Assembly: GCF_031181555.1 (NCBI RefSeq)
Contig: NZ_JAPSKQ010000016.1
Location: 1 to 59,752 of the forward strand
Direction of reading: 5' to 3'
DNA: 59,752 nt
From: Streptomyces sp.
GTDB lineage: Bacteria; Actinomycetota; Actinomycetes; Streptomycetales; Streptomycetaceae
Shown here: in pieces, positions 45,090 to 53,087 of the stretch
Position numbering within the stretch: position 1 is the first letter of the stretch
Layout: each line of letters starts with the position of its first letter
Made by a program: the position numbers and the translations under genes
Notes under the pieces: generated by a model
What the model saw: only the letters and a program-made list of their open reading frames with translations
The model's database searches: none
What the model was told of the DNA's origin: nothing

Positions 45090-46009
45090 AGGTCGGCTGC
45101 ATCGGACTCGGCGACATCGCGCAGAAGGCCTACCTTCCGGTGCTCGCCGTCCAGCCCGGTGTCGAACTGCACCTGCAGACCCGCACCCCCGCCACCCTCG
45201 ACCGGGTCGCCGACAGCCTCCACCTCCCGCCCGGGCAGCGCCACGCGGACCTCGCCGCGCTGCTCGCCCAGGACCTCGACGCCGCCTTCGTGCACGCACC
45301 GACGCAGGTCCACCCGGAGATCGTGACGCGTCTCCTGGAGGCGGGCGTCCCGACGTACGTCGACAAGCCGCTCGCCTACGAACTCGACGACTCCGCGCGG
45401 CTCGTGGCACTCGCCGAGGAACGCGGCACGAGCCTCGCGGTCGGCTTCAACCGGCGCTTCGCCCCGGGCTACGCCCAGTGCGCCGACCATCCGCGCGAAC
45501 TGATCCTGATGCAGAAGAACCGGATCGGACTGCCGGAGGAGCCGCGCACGATGATCCTCGACGACTTCATCCACGTCGTCGACACCCTGCGCTTCCTGGT
45601 GCCCGGCCCGGTCGACGACGTGACCGTGCGCGCCCGCACCGAGGAGGGGCTGCTGCACCACGTGGTGCTCCAGCTCGCCGGGGACGGCTTCACCGCGCTC
45701 GGCGTGATGAACCGGCTCAGCGGATCGGCCGAGGAGATCCTCGAGGTCTCCGGGCAGGACACCAAGCGTCAGGTGGTCAACCTCGCCGAGGTGATCGACC
45801 ACAAGGGCCAGCCGACCGTGCGCCGGCGCGGCGACTGGGTGCCGGTGTCCCGGCAGCGCGGCATCGAGCAGGCGGCGCTCGCCTTCCTGGACGCGGTGCG
45901 CGCGGGCAGGGTGCTCAGCGCCCGGGACGCGCTGGCGACCCATGAGCTGTGCGAGCGGGTGGTACGCGCCGTTCACGAGCGCTCCGCCCGAGGCGCGACG
46001 CCTCGGTGA
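45086..46009 (+). CDS. Gfo/Idh/MocA-family oxidoreductase
   Basis: 307 residues. Rossmann start KVGCIGLGDIAQKAYLPVL (about 2-20), AFVHAPTQVHPEIVTRLLEAGV and the EKP-type motif VDKPLAYELDDS (family EKP, here DKP with the conserved Lys). The C-terminal sheet domain follows. These proteins oxidise or reduce sugars and inositols with NAD(P). GTG 45086 overlaps the monooxygenase TGA (GTGA) and follows gaggaggac. Its last 95 bp overlap the convergent lnt gene. Confidence 0.9.
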   Translation: MKVGCIGLGDIAQKAYLPVLAVQPGVELHLQTRTPATLDRVADSLHLPPGQRHADLAALLAQDLDAAFVHAPTQVHPEIVTRLLEAGVPTYVDKPLAYELDDSARLVALAEERGTSLAVGFNRRFAPGYAQCADHPRELILMQKNRIGLPEEPRTMILDDFIHVVDTLRFLVPGPVDDVTVRARTEEGLLHHVVLQLAGDGFTALGVMNRLSGSAEEILEVSGQDTKRQVVNLAEVIDHKGQPTVRRRGDWVPVSRQRGIEQAALAFLDAVRAGRVLSARDALATHELCERVVRAVHERSARGATPR

Positions 46010-47480
46010 CGCCCCAGGCGGCCAGGACCAGCAGCGCGGCGTGCAGCGGCCAGTCGCCGAAGCGGACGTAGGGCGTGGTGCCGTGCGCCAGCGGGATCTC
46101 GTACACCTGCGCGGCGCCGGTGTCCGTGCCGAGCCGCGGGCCGACGCGCTCCCCGCTCGGACCGTACACGGCGGAGACGCCCGTCAGGGTCGCGTGCACC
46201 ATCGGACGGCCGGTCTCGGCTGCGCGCAGCGCGGCGAGCGAGGCATGCTGCCCGGGAGCCCAGCTCTGCTGGAACGTCGACGTGGAGGACTGGGCGAGCA
46301 GGACGTCGGCGCCGTCCCCCGCGAGACGCCGGCTCATGTCGGGGAACGCGGTCTCGAAGCACACCATCGGGCCGATCCGCACTCCGTCGGCGGTGTTCAT
46401 CACCACCTGCCGCGAGCCGCGCCTGCGGTCCTCGGCGGCCGCCTCGCCGACGGAGGTCGCCCAGCCCAGCAGGGAGCGGGCCGGGATGTACTCGCCGAAC
46501 GGGACCAGCCGCATCTTGTCGTACCGATCGCCGGTCGGGCCGTCCGGGCCGACCAGCACCGAGCTCTTGTAGATACCGGGTTTGTCGGAGCGCCGGGCGT
46601 CCACGTTGACCAGGATCTCGGCGCCCGTCTCGCGGGACAGGGCCGCGAGCCGCCGCGCGAGGTCGGGCCGGTCCCCGAGGTCGAAGCCGACGCTGCTCTC
46701 GCCCCAGACGACCAGCCCGACGTCCTGGCCGACGAGTTCACGGGTGAGCCGCTCCTCGCGGTCGAACCGGCGGTCGGCGCTGTCGGGCCCGGAGACCACG
46801 CCCGGCTGCACGACCGCGATCCTGACCCGGCCGTCGGTGTCCGGCCGGGGCGACCACACCCACGCGGCGCAGGCCGCCGTGGCCGTGGCGGCCAGCCCCG
46901 CCACGGCGGGCACGCGGGCCTGCCGGAGCGCGACGAGCACGGCCACGGCGACGTTCAGCGCCACCACCAGGAAGCTGGTCAGCCAGATCCCGCCGACCGA
47001 CGCCAGCCGCAGGGCGGCCTCCACCTGCCACTGGCTCGCACCGAGCACCCCCCAGGGGCCGCCGAGCCCCTGCCAGGAGCGGACGAGCTCGACGGCCAGC
47101 CAGCCCGACGGCAGCACGACGAGCGCCGCCAGGACCCGGCCCCGGGACGGAACCCCGCCGAGCATGCGCCGCACCAGCCAGCCCCAGGGCGCCCACAGCG
47201 CGCCGAGCAGGGCGGCGATGACGAACGTGAACACGTGCAGGTTCGGCAGCAGCCAGTGGTGCATGACCAGCATGAAGCCGAACCCGCCCCACCAGCCGTC
47301 GCAGGCCGCCCGCCTCCCCGTCGGCGCGGTGCGGGCCAGCAGGATCCAGGGGACCAGGGCGACGTAGGCGAACCACCACAGGGACGGGGCGGGGAAGGCC
47401 AGGACGGGCAGGGCACCCACGACCGCGGCGACGGCCGAGCGCCGCCACGGGGAGGTGAGCCGGTGGCCGAGCGTATCCAT
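45915..47480 (-). CDS. lnt: Apolipoprotein N-acyltransferase
   Basis: 521 residues. About seven membrane helices (1-210) precede an exported nitrilase domain with the catalytic triad Glu261 (VVWGESS), Lys322 (YDKMRLVPFGEY) and Cys374 (MVCFETAFP). Lnt adds the third acyl chain to the N-terminal Cys of lipoproteins, several of which are encoded nearby. One membrane helix and a basic tail end the protein. The terminal 95 bp are antisense to the oxidoreductase gene, so the last ~30 residues may be a recent extension. ATG 47480. Confidence 0.94.
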   Translation of the reverse strand: MDTLGHRLTSPWRRSAVAAVVGALPVLAFPAPSLWWFAYVALVPWILLARTAPTGRRAACDGWWGGFGFMLVMHHWLLPNLHVFTFVIAALLGALWAPWGWLVRRMLGGVPSRGRVLAALVVLPSGWLAVELVRSWQGLGGPWGVLGASQWQVEAALRLASVGGIWLTSFLVVALNVAVAVLVALRQARVPAVAGLAATATAACAAWVWSPRPDTDGRVRIAVVQPGVVSGPDSADRRFDREERLTRELVGQDVGLVVWGESSVGFDLGDRPDLARRLAALSRETGAEILVNVDARRSDKPGIYKSSVLVGPDGPTGDRYDKMRLVPFGEYIPARSLLGWATSVGEAAAEDRRRGSRQVVMNTADGVRIGPMVCFETAFPDMSRRLAGDGADVLLAQSSTSTFQQSWAPGQHASLAALRAAETGRPMVHATLTGVSAVYGPSGERVGPRLGTDTGAAQVYEIPLAHGTTPYVRFGDWPLHAALLVLAAWGVTEASRLGRSARERRVPPARTAHGSPARPGR

Positions 47481-47548
47481 GGCGCCTCTCTACCCTGTGG
47501 TGCCACCAGTGTGCGTCCCGGAGACGATCCGGGACAGCGCGTGCCGGC

Positions 47549-48052
47549 TCAGTTGACCACAGGAGCCGTCCACGGGCCGGGAAGGCTGCGCCACTTCTCC
47601 CGCACGACCACCTCGCTCAGCCGCCAGCCGTCGTCCGTGCGCAGCACGGCGAACGCGTACCGGCCGCCGCACACGAAGTCCGGCGCGGCGGGTCCGCCGT
47701 CCTGCCCGGTGCGGCCCATCGGGCTCACGTAGTCGGCCTGCACCTGTGCCGTGTCGCCGGTGTCCTGCTCCCGGACGCCGAACCGCAGCCGCCGGTTGAC
47801 GATCAGGTGCTGCCGCACGGGAAACCCCTCCAGGTGCTCCGCGAGCCACCCGGCCACCTCTCCGGCGCTCCCCTCGATCCCGCCGGCCGAGCGGTAGTCC
47901 GCCCGCCCCTTCGCCGTGAACAGCCCTCGGTACGCCTCCCAGTCACCGTCGTCCACGGCCACCGCGTACTCGGTGACGAGCCCGTCGACGGCCAGCCGGT
48001 CCCTCACGGTCGCGAGCTCCACACGCTGCGTCATCGGCTCAGTCTTGGTCAT
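47549..48052 (-). CDS. SnoaL/NTF2-like protein
   Basis: 167 residues. The NTF2-like cone shows VRDRLAVDGLVTEYAVAVDDGDWEAYRGLF (about 16-45), VRQHLIVNRRLRF and YAFAVLRTDDGWRLSEVVVREKW. Members are small cyclases, isomerases or binding proteins; the function here is unknown. ATG 48052 or ATG 48034 could start it. Confidence 0.82.
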   Translation of the reverse strand: MTKTEPMTQRVELATVRDRLAVDGLVTEYAVAVDDGDWEAYRGLFTAKGRADYRSAGGIEGSAGEVAGWLAEHLEGFPVRQHLIVNRRLRFGVREQDTGDTAQVQADYVSPMGRTGQDGGPAAPDFVCGGRYAFAVLRTDDGWRLSEVVVREKWRSLPGPWTAPVVN

Positions 48053-48136
48053 CCGGCGGGCGGAGCCAAGGGGGCGTGCGCGGATATTCACCGGTCTTCG
48101 ACGTGCGGTGGGGCCGAGGCCGGACGCCGTGAACGA

Positions 48137-48349
48137 TCAGCCGACCGGCACGCGCCCCGGGTCCGGGGCGCGTGCCCGCCGCACCGGGGCCACCGTCACC
48201 GTCCACCAGGCCCACCGGCCGGAGACCGGCCGCGCCGCGGCACGCACCGGCCGTTTCCCGTCGTCCTGGAGCCGGGAGCGCATGGCCTGGGCCGTCAGGC
48301 TGCGTTCACCGTCCGCACGGGCAGGTGCTTGAACGCTGGGCCGCATCAA
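48137..48349 (-). CDS. Possible small protein ending in a terminator hairpin (weak)
   Basis: 70 residues (or 48 from an internal Met), basic, with RWAWWTVTVAPVRRARAPD as the only distinctive stretch. The evidence for it is indirect: a strong hairpin, ggcacgcgcccc with ggggcgcgtgcc (48147-48176), overlaps its 3' end, although both flanking genes point away from that hairpin. The region 48053-48392 otherwise shows nothing. Confidence 0.35.
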   Translation of the reverse strand: MMRPSVQAPARADGERSLTAQAMRSRLQDDGKRPVRAAARPVSGRWAWWTVTVAPVRRARAPDPGRVPVG

Positions 48350-48392
48350 TTCCGTTGGGCGAGCGTGCCGAAGCGTGGATCATGGAGCCGTG

Positions 48393-49049
48393 GTGAAGTG
48401 GACGAAGAAGGCGGCTCCGGCCGAGCGCTCGGAGCGTGAACCGGAGCTCTCGGCGTACCAGCGGGCGATGCGGAACCGGCTCCTCGCGGCCCCCGTGGTG
48501 CCGGCGCCCGAACCCTGGCGGTCCGTCGCCTTCGTCCCGGTCGGTGGGCTCCTCGGGATCGGCTTCGCCTCGCATCCCGACAGCGGCCACGATCTGGTGA
48601 TGGTCGTCTCCCACGACGGTCATGGTCTCTTCGACGCCGTGACCGGGGAGAAGCTCGCCAGGGACCGCGACCCCGACCCCGAGGACAGCACCCCCGACGC
48701 GGCTGCCGACCTCTCCTGCCCCGGGCTCGGGCCGATCACCGGAAGCCGCGTGCGCATCGCGGGGCTCTTCGGCGGAGGGCTGCACACCACCACCGCGGAC
48801 GGCTGGGCCCTGGAGGTCGTCACCCCGGCCTGGCCGAATGATCGTGTCCTGTTGTCCAGCGACGGCGGGCTGCCCCACGCCGGTCCGCACGGAGAGCGGT
48901 GGTGGCACATCTTTCACTCGTACTACTCCGAACTCCGCGCATTCGGTTTCTCGCCCTCCGGCCGGACCGTCGCCGTGGCGACGAGCAGTGACATCTCCCT
49001 GTGGACACGCGGGACGGACAGCGGCCGCTCCAGCGGCGCCGAGGCCTGA
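48393..49049 (+). CDS. Hypothetical protein
   Basis: 218 residues, not recognised. After a charged N-terminus it reads as a beta-rich domain: WRSVAFVPVGGLLGIGFASHPDSG, DLVMVVSHDGHGLFDAVTGEKLARDRD, WALEVVTPAWPNDRVLLSSDG and ELRAFGFSPSGRTVAVATSSDISLWTRG, resembling blades of a propeller. No signal peptide. GTG 48393 has ggag upstream; GTG 48375 and 48390 are alternatives. The 230-bp stretch after it (49050-49279) shows nothing. Confidence 0.78.
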   Translation: MKWTKKAAPAERSEREPELSAYQRAMRNRLLAAPVVPAPEPWRSVAFVPVGGLLGIGFASHPDSGHDLVMVVSHDGHGLFDAVTGEKLARDRDPDPEDSTPDAAADLSCPGLGPITGSRVRIAGLFGGGLHTTTADGWALEVVTPAWPNDRVLLSSDGGLPHAGPHGERWWHIFHSYYSELRAFGFSPSGRTVAVATSSDISLWTRGTDSGRSSGAEA

Positions 49050-49279
49050 CCGAACCGGACTGCGGGCCCGGTCCGACGGACGCCGGCACGGCGTGGTCCG
49101 GAACGACCCGTGTCCGCTCACAGCGGGAAAGCGTGGCGATGCGTGAAGCCGGCCTCCCGACAGCCGCGGACCGGCGGACGACCTCGGACGGGCCCCAGCC
49201 GGGGCGCACCGTCAAGGGGCCCGTGAACGCGGCTCGACCCGGGCGCCGGGCCGCGTGCACAGGCCCCGTCCGCGGCGGA

Positions 49280-49969
49280 TCACCGGGCGTGGGGAAGATA
49301 CGCCTGTCCCCGTGAGCCGGCGCGCCCGTTGTCCGAGGGCACGTGGGGGACGGCGGAGCCGGGATCGAAGCCCGCGAAGGCCAGGCCGATGACGAAACCC
49401 GCCACCTCCTCCAACTGGCGGACGCGACTCAGCGTTCCCAGAGCCGCCGGGACTCCGCCGACGTCACGGACCAGTTCGCCGACGACGTTCAACGCCGTCG
49501 CGTCGTCGCCGCACATCGCCACCGTCACCCGGGGCCGGCCGCCACCGGGCGGGCGCGTCCATTGGTCGGCGGGAAAGAGATGGAAAGCCTTCACGACCAG
49601 GGCCCCCGGAGCAAGCCCGGCGATCCGCCCCGCCATCGACTCGCCGTGTTCGGTGAGCAGAGCGCCGACACCATGCGTGACGGCGTTCGTGGGGTCGATC
49701 AACGGCATCCCCTCGAGCGCGCCGTCGGACGCGTCGACCGATTCCAGCATGTCCTCGACGCCGTCCCAGGACACGGCGAGGAGCACCGCATCGCGCCCAG
49801 TGACCGCCTCACGCGGCGCGACGGCGACCACTCCGTGGCCCAGCCGCTCGGCGAGCTTCTCCGCCTTGGCCCGCGACCGTCCGCCGATCGCCACCTCATG
49901 TCCTGCACGTGCCCAGCCCTCGCCGAGGGCCGCCGCCAGTGTCCCTGTTCCCAGGATCCCGATGTGCAT
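49280..49969 (-). CDS. NADPH-dependent F420 reductase-like protein
   Basis: 229 residues. Rossmann start MHIGILGTGTLAAALGEGWARAGHEVAIGGRS, with the second motif REAVTGRDAVLLAVSW and IDPTNAVTHGVG. This matches the Fno/NAD(P)-binding family that exchanges hydride between F420 and NADP, although many relatives act on other substrates. It diverges from a HxlR gene with clear dyads between them, so it is probably the HxlR target and redox or electrophile responsive. Confidence 0.85.
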   Translation of the reverse strand: MHIGILGTGTLAAALGEGWARAGHEVAIGGRSRAKAEKLAERLGHGVVAVAPREAVTGRDAVLLAVSWDGVEDMLESVDASDGALEGMPLIDPTNAVTHGVGALLTEHGESMAGRIAGLAPGALVVKAFHLFPADQWTRPPGGGRPRVTVAMCGDDATALNVVGELVRDVGGVPAALGTLSRVRQLEEVAGFVIGLAFAGFDPGSAVPHVPSDNGRAGSRGQAYLPHAR

Positions 49970-50010
49970 CTGCCTGTGCCTCTCCCGTAGCGGTCGGTCG
50001 GGTGGCTACG

Positions 50011-50042
50011 GTAAGGAAGGCGTTACGCACCGATCGGTGCGT
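50011..50042. promoter_or_regulatory. HxlR operator candidates
   Basis: gtaa-ggaaggcg-ttac (50011-50026) has the usual HxlR half-site layout, and it adjoins acgcaccgatcggtgcgt (50025-50042), a perfect 18-bp palindrome. Both lie between the divergent reductase and HxlR genes. Confidence 0.7.
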
Positions 50043-50069
50043 GACCGACGCGCGATGATGGGCGGCGAG

Positions 50070-50447
50070 ATGACTGATCACGACGCCCACTGCTACGAGT
50101 CGGTCGCCGATTGCCGTCTGCGCGCGGCCACCGACCTCTTCGCCCATACCTGGGATCCCGTTGTGCTGGCGGCGCTTCGCGTGGGACCTCGCCGACGCCG
50201 CGAGCTGCGCGCCGCGATCGGCGGCCTCAGTGACAAGGTGCTGACCGACTCGTTGCACCGTCTGCTCGCGGGCGGACTGATCGAGCGCCACGCGCATGCC
50301 GAGGCGCCACCACGCGTCGACTACGCCCTGACCGGCTTGGGACAGAGCCTGGTCGAGGGCCCGATGACGGCGCTCGGACGCTGGGTGGTCGAGCACGGCG
50401 ACGAACTCCTCGAAGCCCAGGAGGGCGGTGCCGCGGGAAGTCCGTGA
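50070..50447 (+). CDS. HxlR-family transcriptional regulator
   Basis: 125 residues. The winged helix shows CYESVADCRLRAATDLFAHTWDPVVLAALRVGPRRRRELRAAIGG, LSDKVLTDSLHRLLAGGLIER and VDYALTGLGQSLVEGPM. Cys10 and Cys17 sit in the N-terminal arm, the place where HxlR redox and aldehyde sensors use cysteine. Likely control of the divergent reductase. ATG 50070 preferred; ATG 50055 and 50058 are possible. Confidence 0.88.
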   Translation: MTDHDAHCYESVADCRLRAATDLFAHTWDPVVLAALRVGPRRRRELRAAIGGLSDKVLTDSLHRLLAGGLIERHAHAEAPPRVDYALTGLGQSLVEGPMTALGRWVVEHGDELLEAQEGGAAGSP

Positions 50448-50675
50448 ACACGGCTCGGCGTGGATCGAGCCGTCGCTCCTGTGGATGACGTACCGCTGCG
50501 GCAGGCGCCCGCGCGGGTGCAGTGGGATCCGGAGCGGGATCCGCACCTCGATCCGCTGCCGTACCGCTCGCTCCGGCCGGGGCCCACGGGGGAGAGGAAC
50601 CGGGCGGCCGGGCTCCTGGACGAAGAGCGGCCGTACCCCCTGGACGAGAATCTCCTCGCCCATCTGCGAGCCTAG
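50446..50675 (+). pseudogene. DUF4291 gene remnant
   Basis: Two pieces of a DUF4291 protein in different frames. WIEPSLLWMTYRCG (50461-50502) matches the family WIKPSFLWMMYR segment. Immediately after, in the next frame, RQAPARVQWDPERDPHLDPLPYRS (from 50499) matches the APVRVQWDPERD segment, continuing to ERPYPL near the end and TAG at 50675. The ~50 family residues normally between the two are missing, the start is lost, and there is a frameshift at the junction. DUF4291 function is unknown. Confidence 0.72.
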
Positions 50676-50711
50676 GGATCTTCGGATCGGACCTTCTCCC
50701 GGGAGGAACTC

Positions 50712-51452
50712 ATGAAACGTCTCATCACCGTGGTCACCGGCGGCAGCCGGGGGATCGGCGCCGCGACCTGTCTGCGGCTCGCGGCGGAGGGACACGACGT
50801 GGTGGTGGGGTACGTCCGGGACTCCGCCGCCGCCGAGGCGGTGGCGGAGGGGGTGCGGGCAGCGGGGGCGCGTGCCGTGACCGTGCAGGGGGACACCTCG
50901 GTCGAGGCGGACGTCGACCGGCTCTTCGAGGTGGCGGAGCGGGAGCTGGGGCCGGTGACGGGGCTGGTGAACAACGCGGCGGTGACCGGGCCGCTGGGGC
51001 GGTTCGCCGAGGTCGGCACCGCGACCCTGCGCCGGGTCGTGGACGTCAACCTCATGGGGCCGCTGCTGTGCGCGCGGCGGGCCGCGCAGCTCATGACACC
51101 CCGGGGCGAGGGGGTGATCGTGAACATCTCGTCCGGGGCCGCGACGCTGGGCAGCCCGAACGAGTACGTGCACTACGCGGCGACCAAGGCCGCGGTGGAC
51201 ACGCTGACGCTGGGGCTGGCCAAGGAGCTCGGTCCGGACGGCATCCGCGTCAACGCGGTCGCCCCGGGCGTGATCGACACGGAGATGCACGCCGCCATGG
51301 GCGCCCCGGACCGGGCCCGGCAGGTGGCGGGGACGATCCCGCTGCGGCGCGCCGGGCAGGCGGAGGAGATCGCGGCGGCCGTGGCGTGGCTGATGTCGCC
51401 GGACGCCTCGTACACCACGGGGGCGGTGCTGAGGGTGGCGGGCGGCCGCTGA
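50712..51452 (+). CDS. SDR family oxidoreductase
   Basis: 246 residues. TGGSRGIGAATCLRLAAEGHDV (about 9-30), NNAAVTG, VNISSGAATLG and the catalytic YAATKAAVDTL; the C-terminal YTTGAVLRVAGGR is FabG-like. It reduces or oxidises a carbonyl with NAD(P)H; substrate unknown. ATG 50712 follows gggagga. The 3' end is convergent with a small gene 25 bp away. Confidence 0.9.
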   Translation: MKRLITVVTGGSRGIGAATCLRLAAEGHDVVVGYVRDSAAAEAVAEGVRAAGARAVTVQGDTSVEADVDRLFEVAERELGPVTGLVNNAAVTGPLGRFAEVGTATLRRVVDVNLMGPLLCARRAAQLMTPRGEGVIVNISSGAATLGSPNEYVHYAATKAAVDTLTLGLAKELGPDGIRVNAVAPGVIDTEMHAAMGAPDRARQVAGTIPLRRAGQAEEIAAAVAWLMSPDASYTTGAVLRVAGGR

Positions 51453-51477
51453 GGCGTACCGCCGGAGGGCGGGAGGG

Positions 51478-51657
51478 TCAGGCCGCTTCGACGACCTCGC
51501 CGCGGACCGCCGCCGCCCACTCGACCACCAGCAGCTCGTACTCCTCGCGCTCCTGGGCCGACAGGGAGCCGCCCGCACGCAGCCACAGGGCGCGGATCTG
51601 CTCGTTGACCTCGGCGGCGGACCGCACGGAACCAGGGGTCGTTAAATCGAGGGACAT
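51478..51657 (-). CDS. Small leaderless protein with a TTA codon (bldA type)
   Basis: 59 residues: MSLDLTTPGSVRSAAEVNEQ then a helical IRALWLRAGGSLSAQEREEYELLVVEWAAAVRG. Its fifth codon is TTA (51643-51645), the rare leucine codon read by the developmental tRNA BldA, placed where it would gate translation early. taggct (51665-51670) is 7 bp upstream of ATG, so the mRNA is leaderless. No domain recognised; the charged helix suggests a protein-binding role. Confidence 0.75.
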   Translation of the reverse strand: MSLDLTTPGSVRSAAEVNEQIRALWLRAGGSLSAQEREEYELLVVEWAAAVRGEVVEAA

Positions 51658-51664
51658 GCGGACA

Positions 51665-51670
51665 AGCCTA
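51665..51670 (-). promoter_or_regulatory. -10 element of the TTA gene
   Basis: taggct on the minus strand, 7 bp before ATG 51657. A -35 is not clear. Confidence 0.5.
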
Positions 51671-51725
51671 GGGCCAGACACTGACAGTGCGCTACCGGAC
51701 GGCTACGTGCCCCGCAAGGGACCGG

Positions 51726-52601
51726 TCAGTGCGCCGGCTCGCCGGCGTCAGGACTCAGCACACCCGCGCCGACCAGCACGATGATGACGATTCCCAGGAT
51801 GATGCGGTACCAGACGAACGGCATGAAGCTCTTGGTCGAGATGAACTTCATGAACCAGGCGATCACGGCGTACCCGACCGCGAAGGCGATGATCGTCGCG
51901 AAGACCGTCGGTCCCCAGGAGACGTGCCCGCCCTCCGCGGCGTCCTTGAGCTCGAACAGGCCGGAGGCCAGCACCGCGGGGATGGCGAGCAGGAAGGAGT
52001 AGCGGGCCGCGGCCTCACGCCGGTACCCCATGAACAGGCCGCCGCTGATGGTGGCGCCGGAGCGGGAGACGCCCGGGATGAGGGCCATGGCCTGGCAGAT
52101 GCCGTAGATCAGGCCGTCCTTGACGGTCAGGTCCTGGAGTTCCTTGCGCTGCTTGGCCGCGCGGTGCCGGCCGCCGCTCTCGTCCCGCGCCGCGAGGCGG
52201 TCGGCGACGCCGAGGACGATGCCCATGCCGATCAGCATCGCCGCGGTGAGCCGCAGATCGCGGAACGGACCCTCGATCTGTTCCTTGAGCGTCACCCCGA
52301 GCACACCGATCGGGATCGAGCCGACGATGACGAGCCAGCCCATGCGCGCGTCGTGGTCCCGGCGCATCTCCTTGTCCGTCAGCGAGCGGGTCCAGGCCGA
52401 CAGGATCCGCCCGATGTCCTTGCGGAAGTAGATCAGCACCGCGGTCTCCGTGCCGATCTGGGTGATCGCGGTGAAGGCCGCGCCCGGGTCCTCCCAGCCG
52501 GAGAAGGCCGCGGTCAGCCGCAGGTGCGCGCTGGAGGAGACGGGGAGGAACTCGGTCAGCCCCTGGACGAGTCCGAGGATGAGGGATTCAAACCAAGACA
52601 T
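51726..52601 (-). CDS. uppP: Undecaprenyl-diphosphatase
   Basis: 291 residues, about eight membrane helices. BacA/UppP signatures are intact: [18 protein letters not shown] (about 10-27) and [20 protein letters not shown] (about 170-189). It converts undecaprenyl diphosphate to the monophosphate lipid carrier for peptidoglycan and confers bacitracin tolerance. ATG 52601. The 176 bp upstream contain no clear control signal. Confidence 0.96.
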   Translation of the reverse strand: MSWFESLILGLVQGLTEFLPVSSSAHLRLTAAFSGWEDPGAAFTAITQIGTETAVLIYFRKDIGRILSAWTRSLTDKEMRRDHDARMGWLVIVGSIPIGVLGVTLKEQIEGPFRDLRLTAAMLIGMGIVLGVADRLAARDESGGRHRAAKQRKELQDLTVKDGLIYGICQAMALIPGVSRSGATISGGLFMGYRREAAARYSFLLAIPAVLASGLFELKDAAEGGHVSWGPTVFATIIAFAVGYAVIAWFMKFISTKSFMPFVWYRIILGIVIIVLVGAGVLSPDAGEPAH

Positions 52602-52777
52602 GAGGTAGCGGAGTCCAAGTGCCGATCGTTCAACGGGCGATGGGCACACCGCACCGCGGCGTGCGGTGATCGATGATCGGGTGCGCCGAGGGGGAAGCGT
52701 AGCGCCCCAAGATGACGGGCTCCGCACAGGGGCTTCACGGCCCGCCGGAGTCCGGTGCCGGCCCGGACGGCGGCGGC

Positions 52778-53050
52778 TCAGACCGCCGCCGGGCCGCCCA
52801 CCGTCCACCCCGGGGCCCGTGGACGGGGCGTCAGGTCCTCGTGGCGCACCCGGTCGCCGCAGGCCCGGCGGGTGACGGCCGGGACGAGTTCGTCGCCGCA
52901 GACGTGCGCGAACACCATGGGCCGCTCGTCGTCCCGGCGCAGACGGCGGTCGCCCCACTCCCTCGGGGTCAGGTTGCCGAGGCACACCTCGCGCCGTGCG
53001 AGCAGGGAGTACTTCTCGCCGACGAGGACCGGGGTGCCGGCGATCGAGCA
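52778..53050 (-). pseudogene. HxlR-family regulator remnant with internal deletion
   Basis: One frame holds both ends of an HxlR protein but not its middle. The N-terminal part [26 protein letters not shown] (from 53050) matches the usual first helices; then LTPRE; then the C-terminal tail [16 protein letters not shown]...HVCG...[15 protein letters not shown], which normally lies about 55 residues later. The recognition helix and wing are therefore missing, and no start codon precedes the first part. GTG 52987 could still make the tail (69 residues). Confidence 0.65.
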
Positions 53051-53087
53051 GGGGCGCGGATCCCTGGAGGCGGCCGTACGGGCGGGC

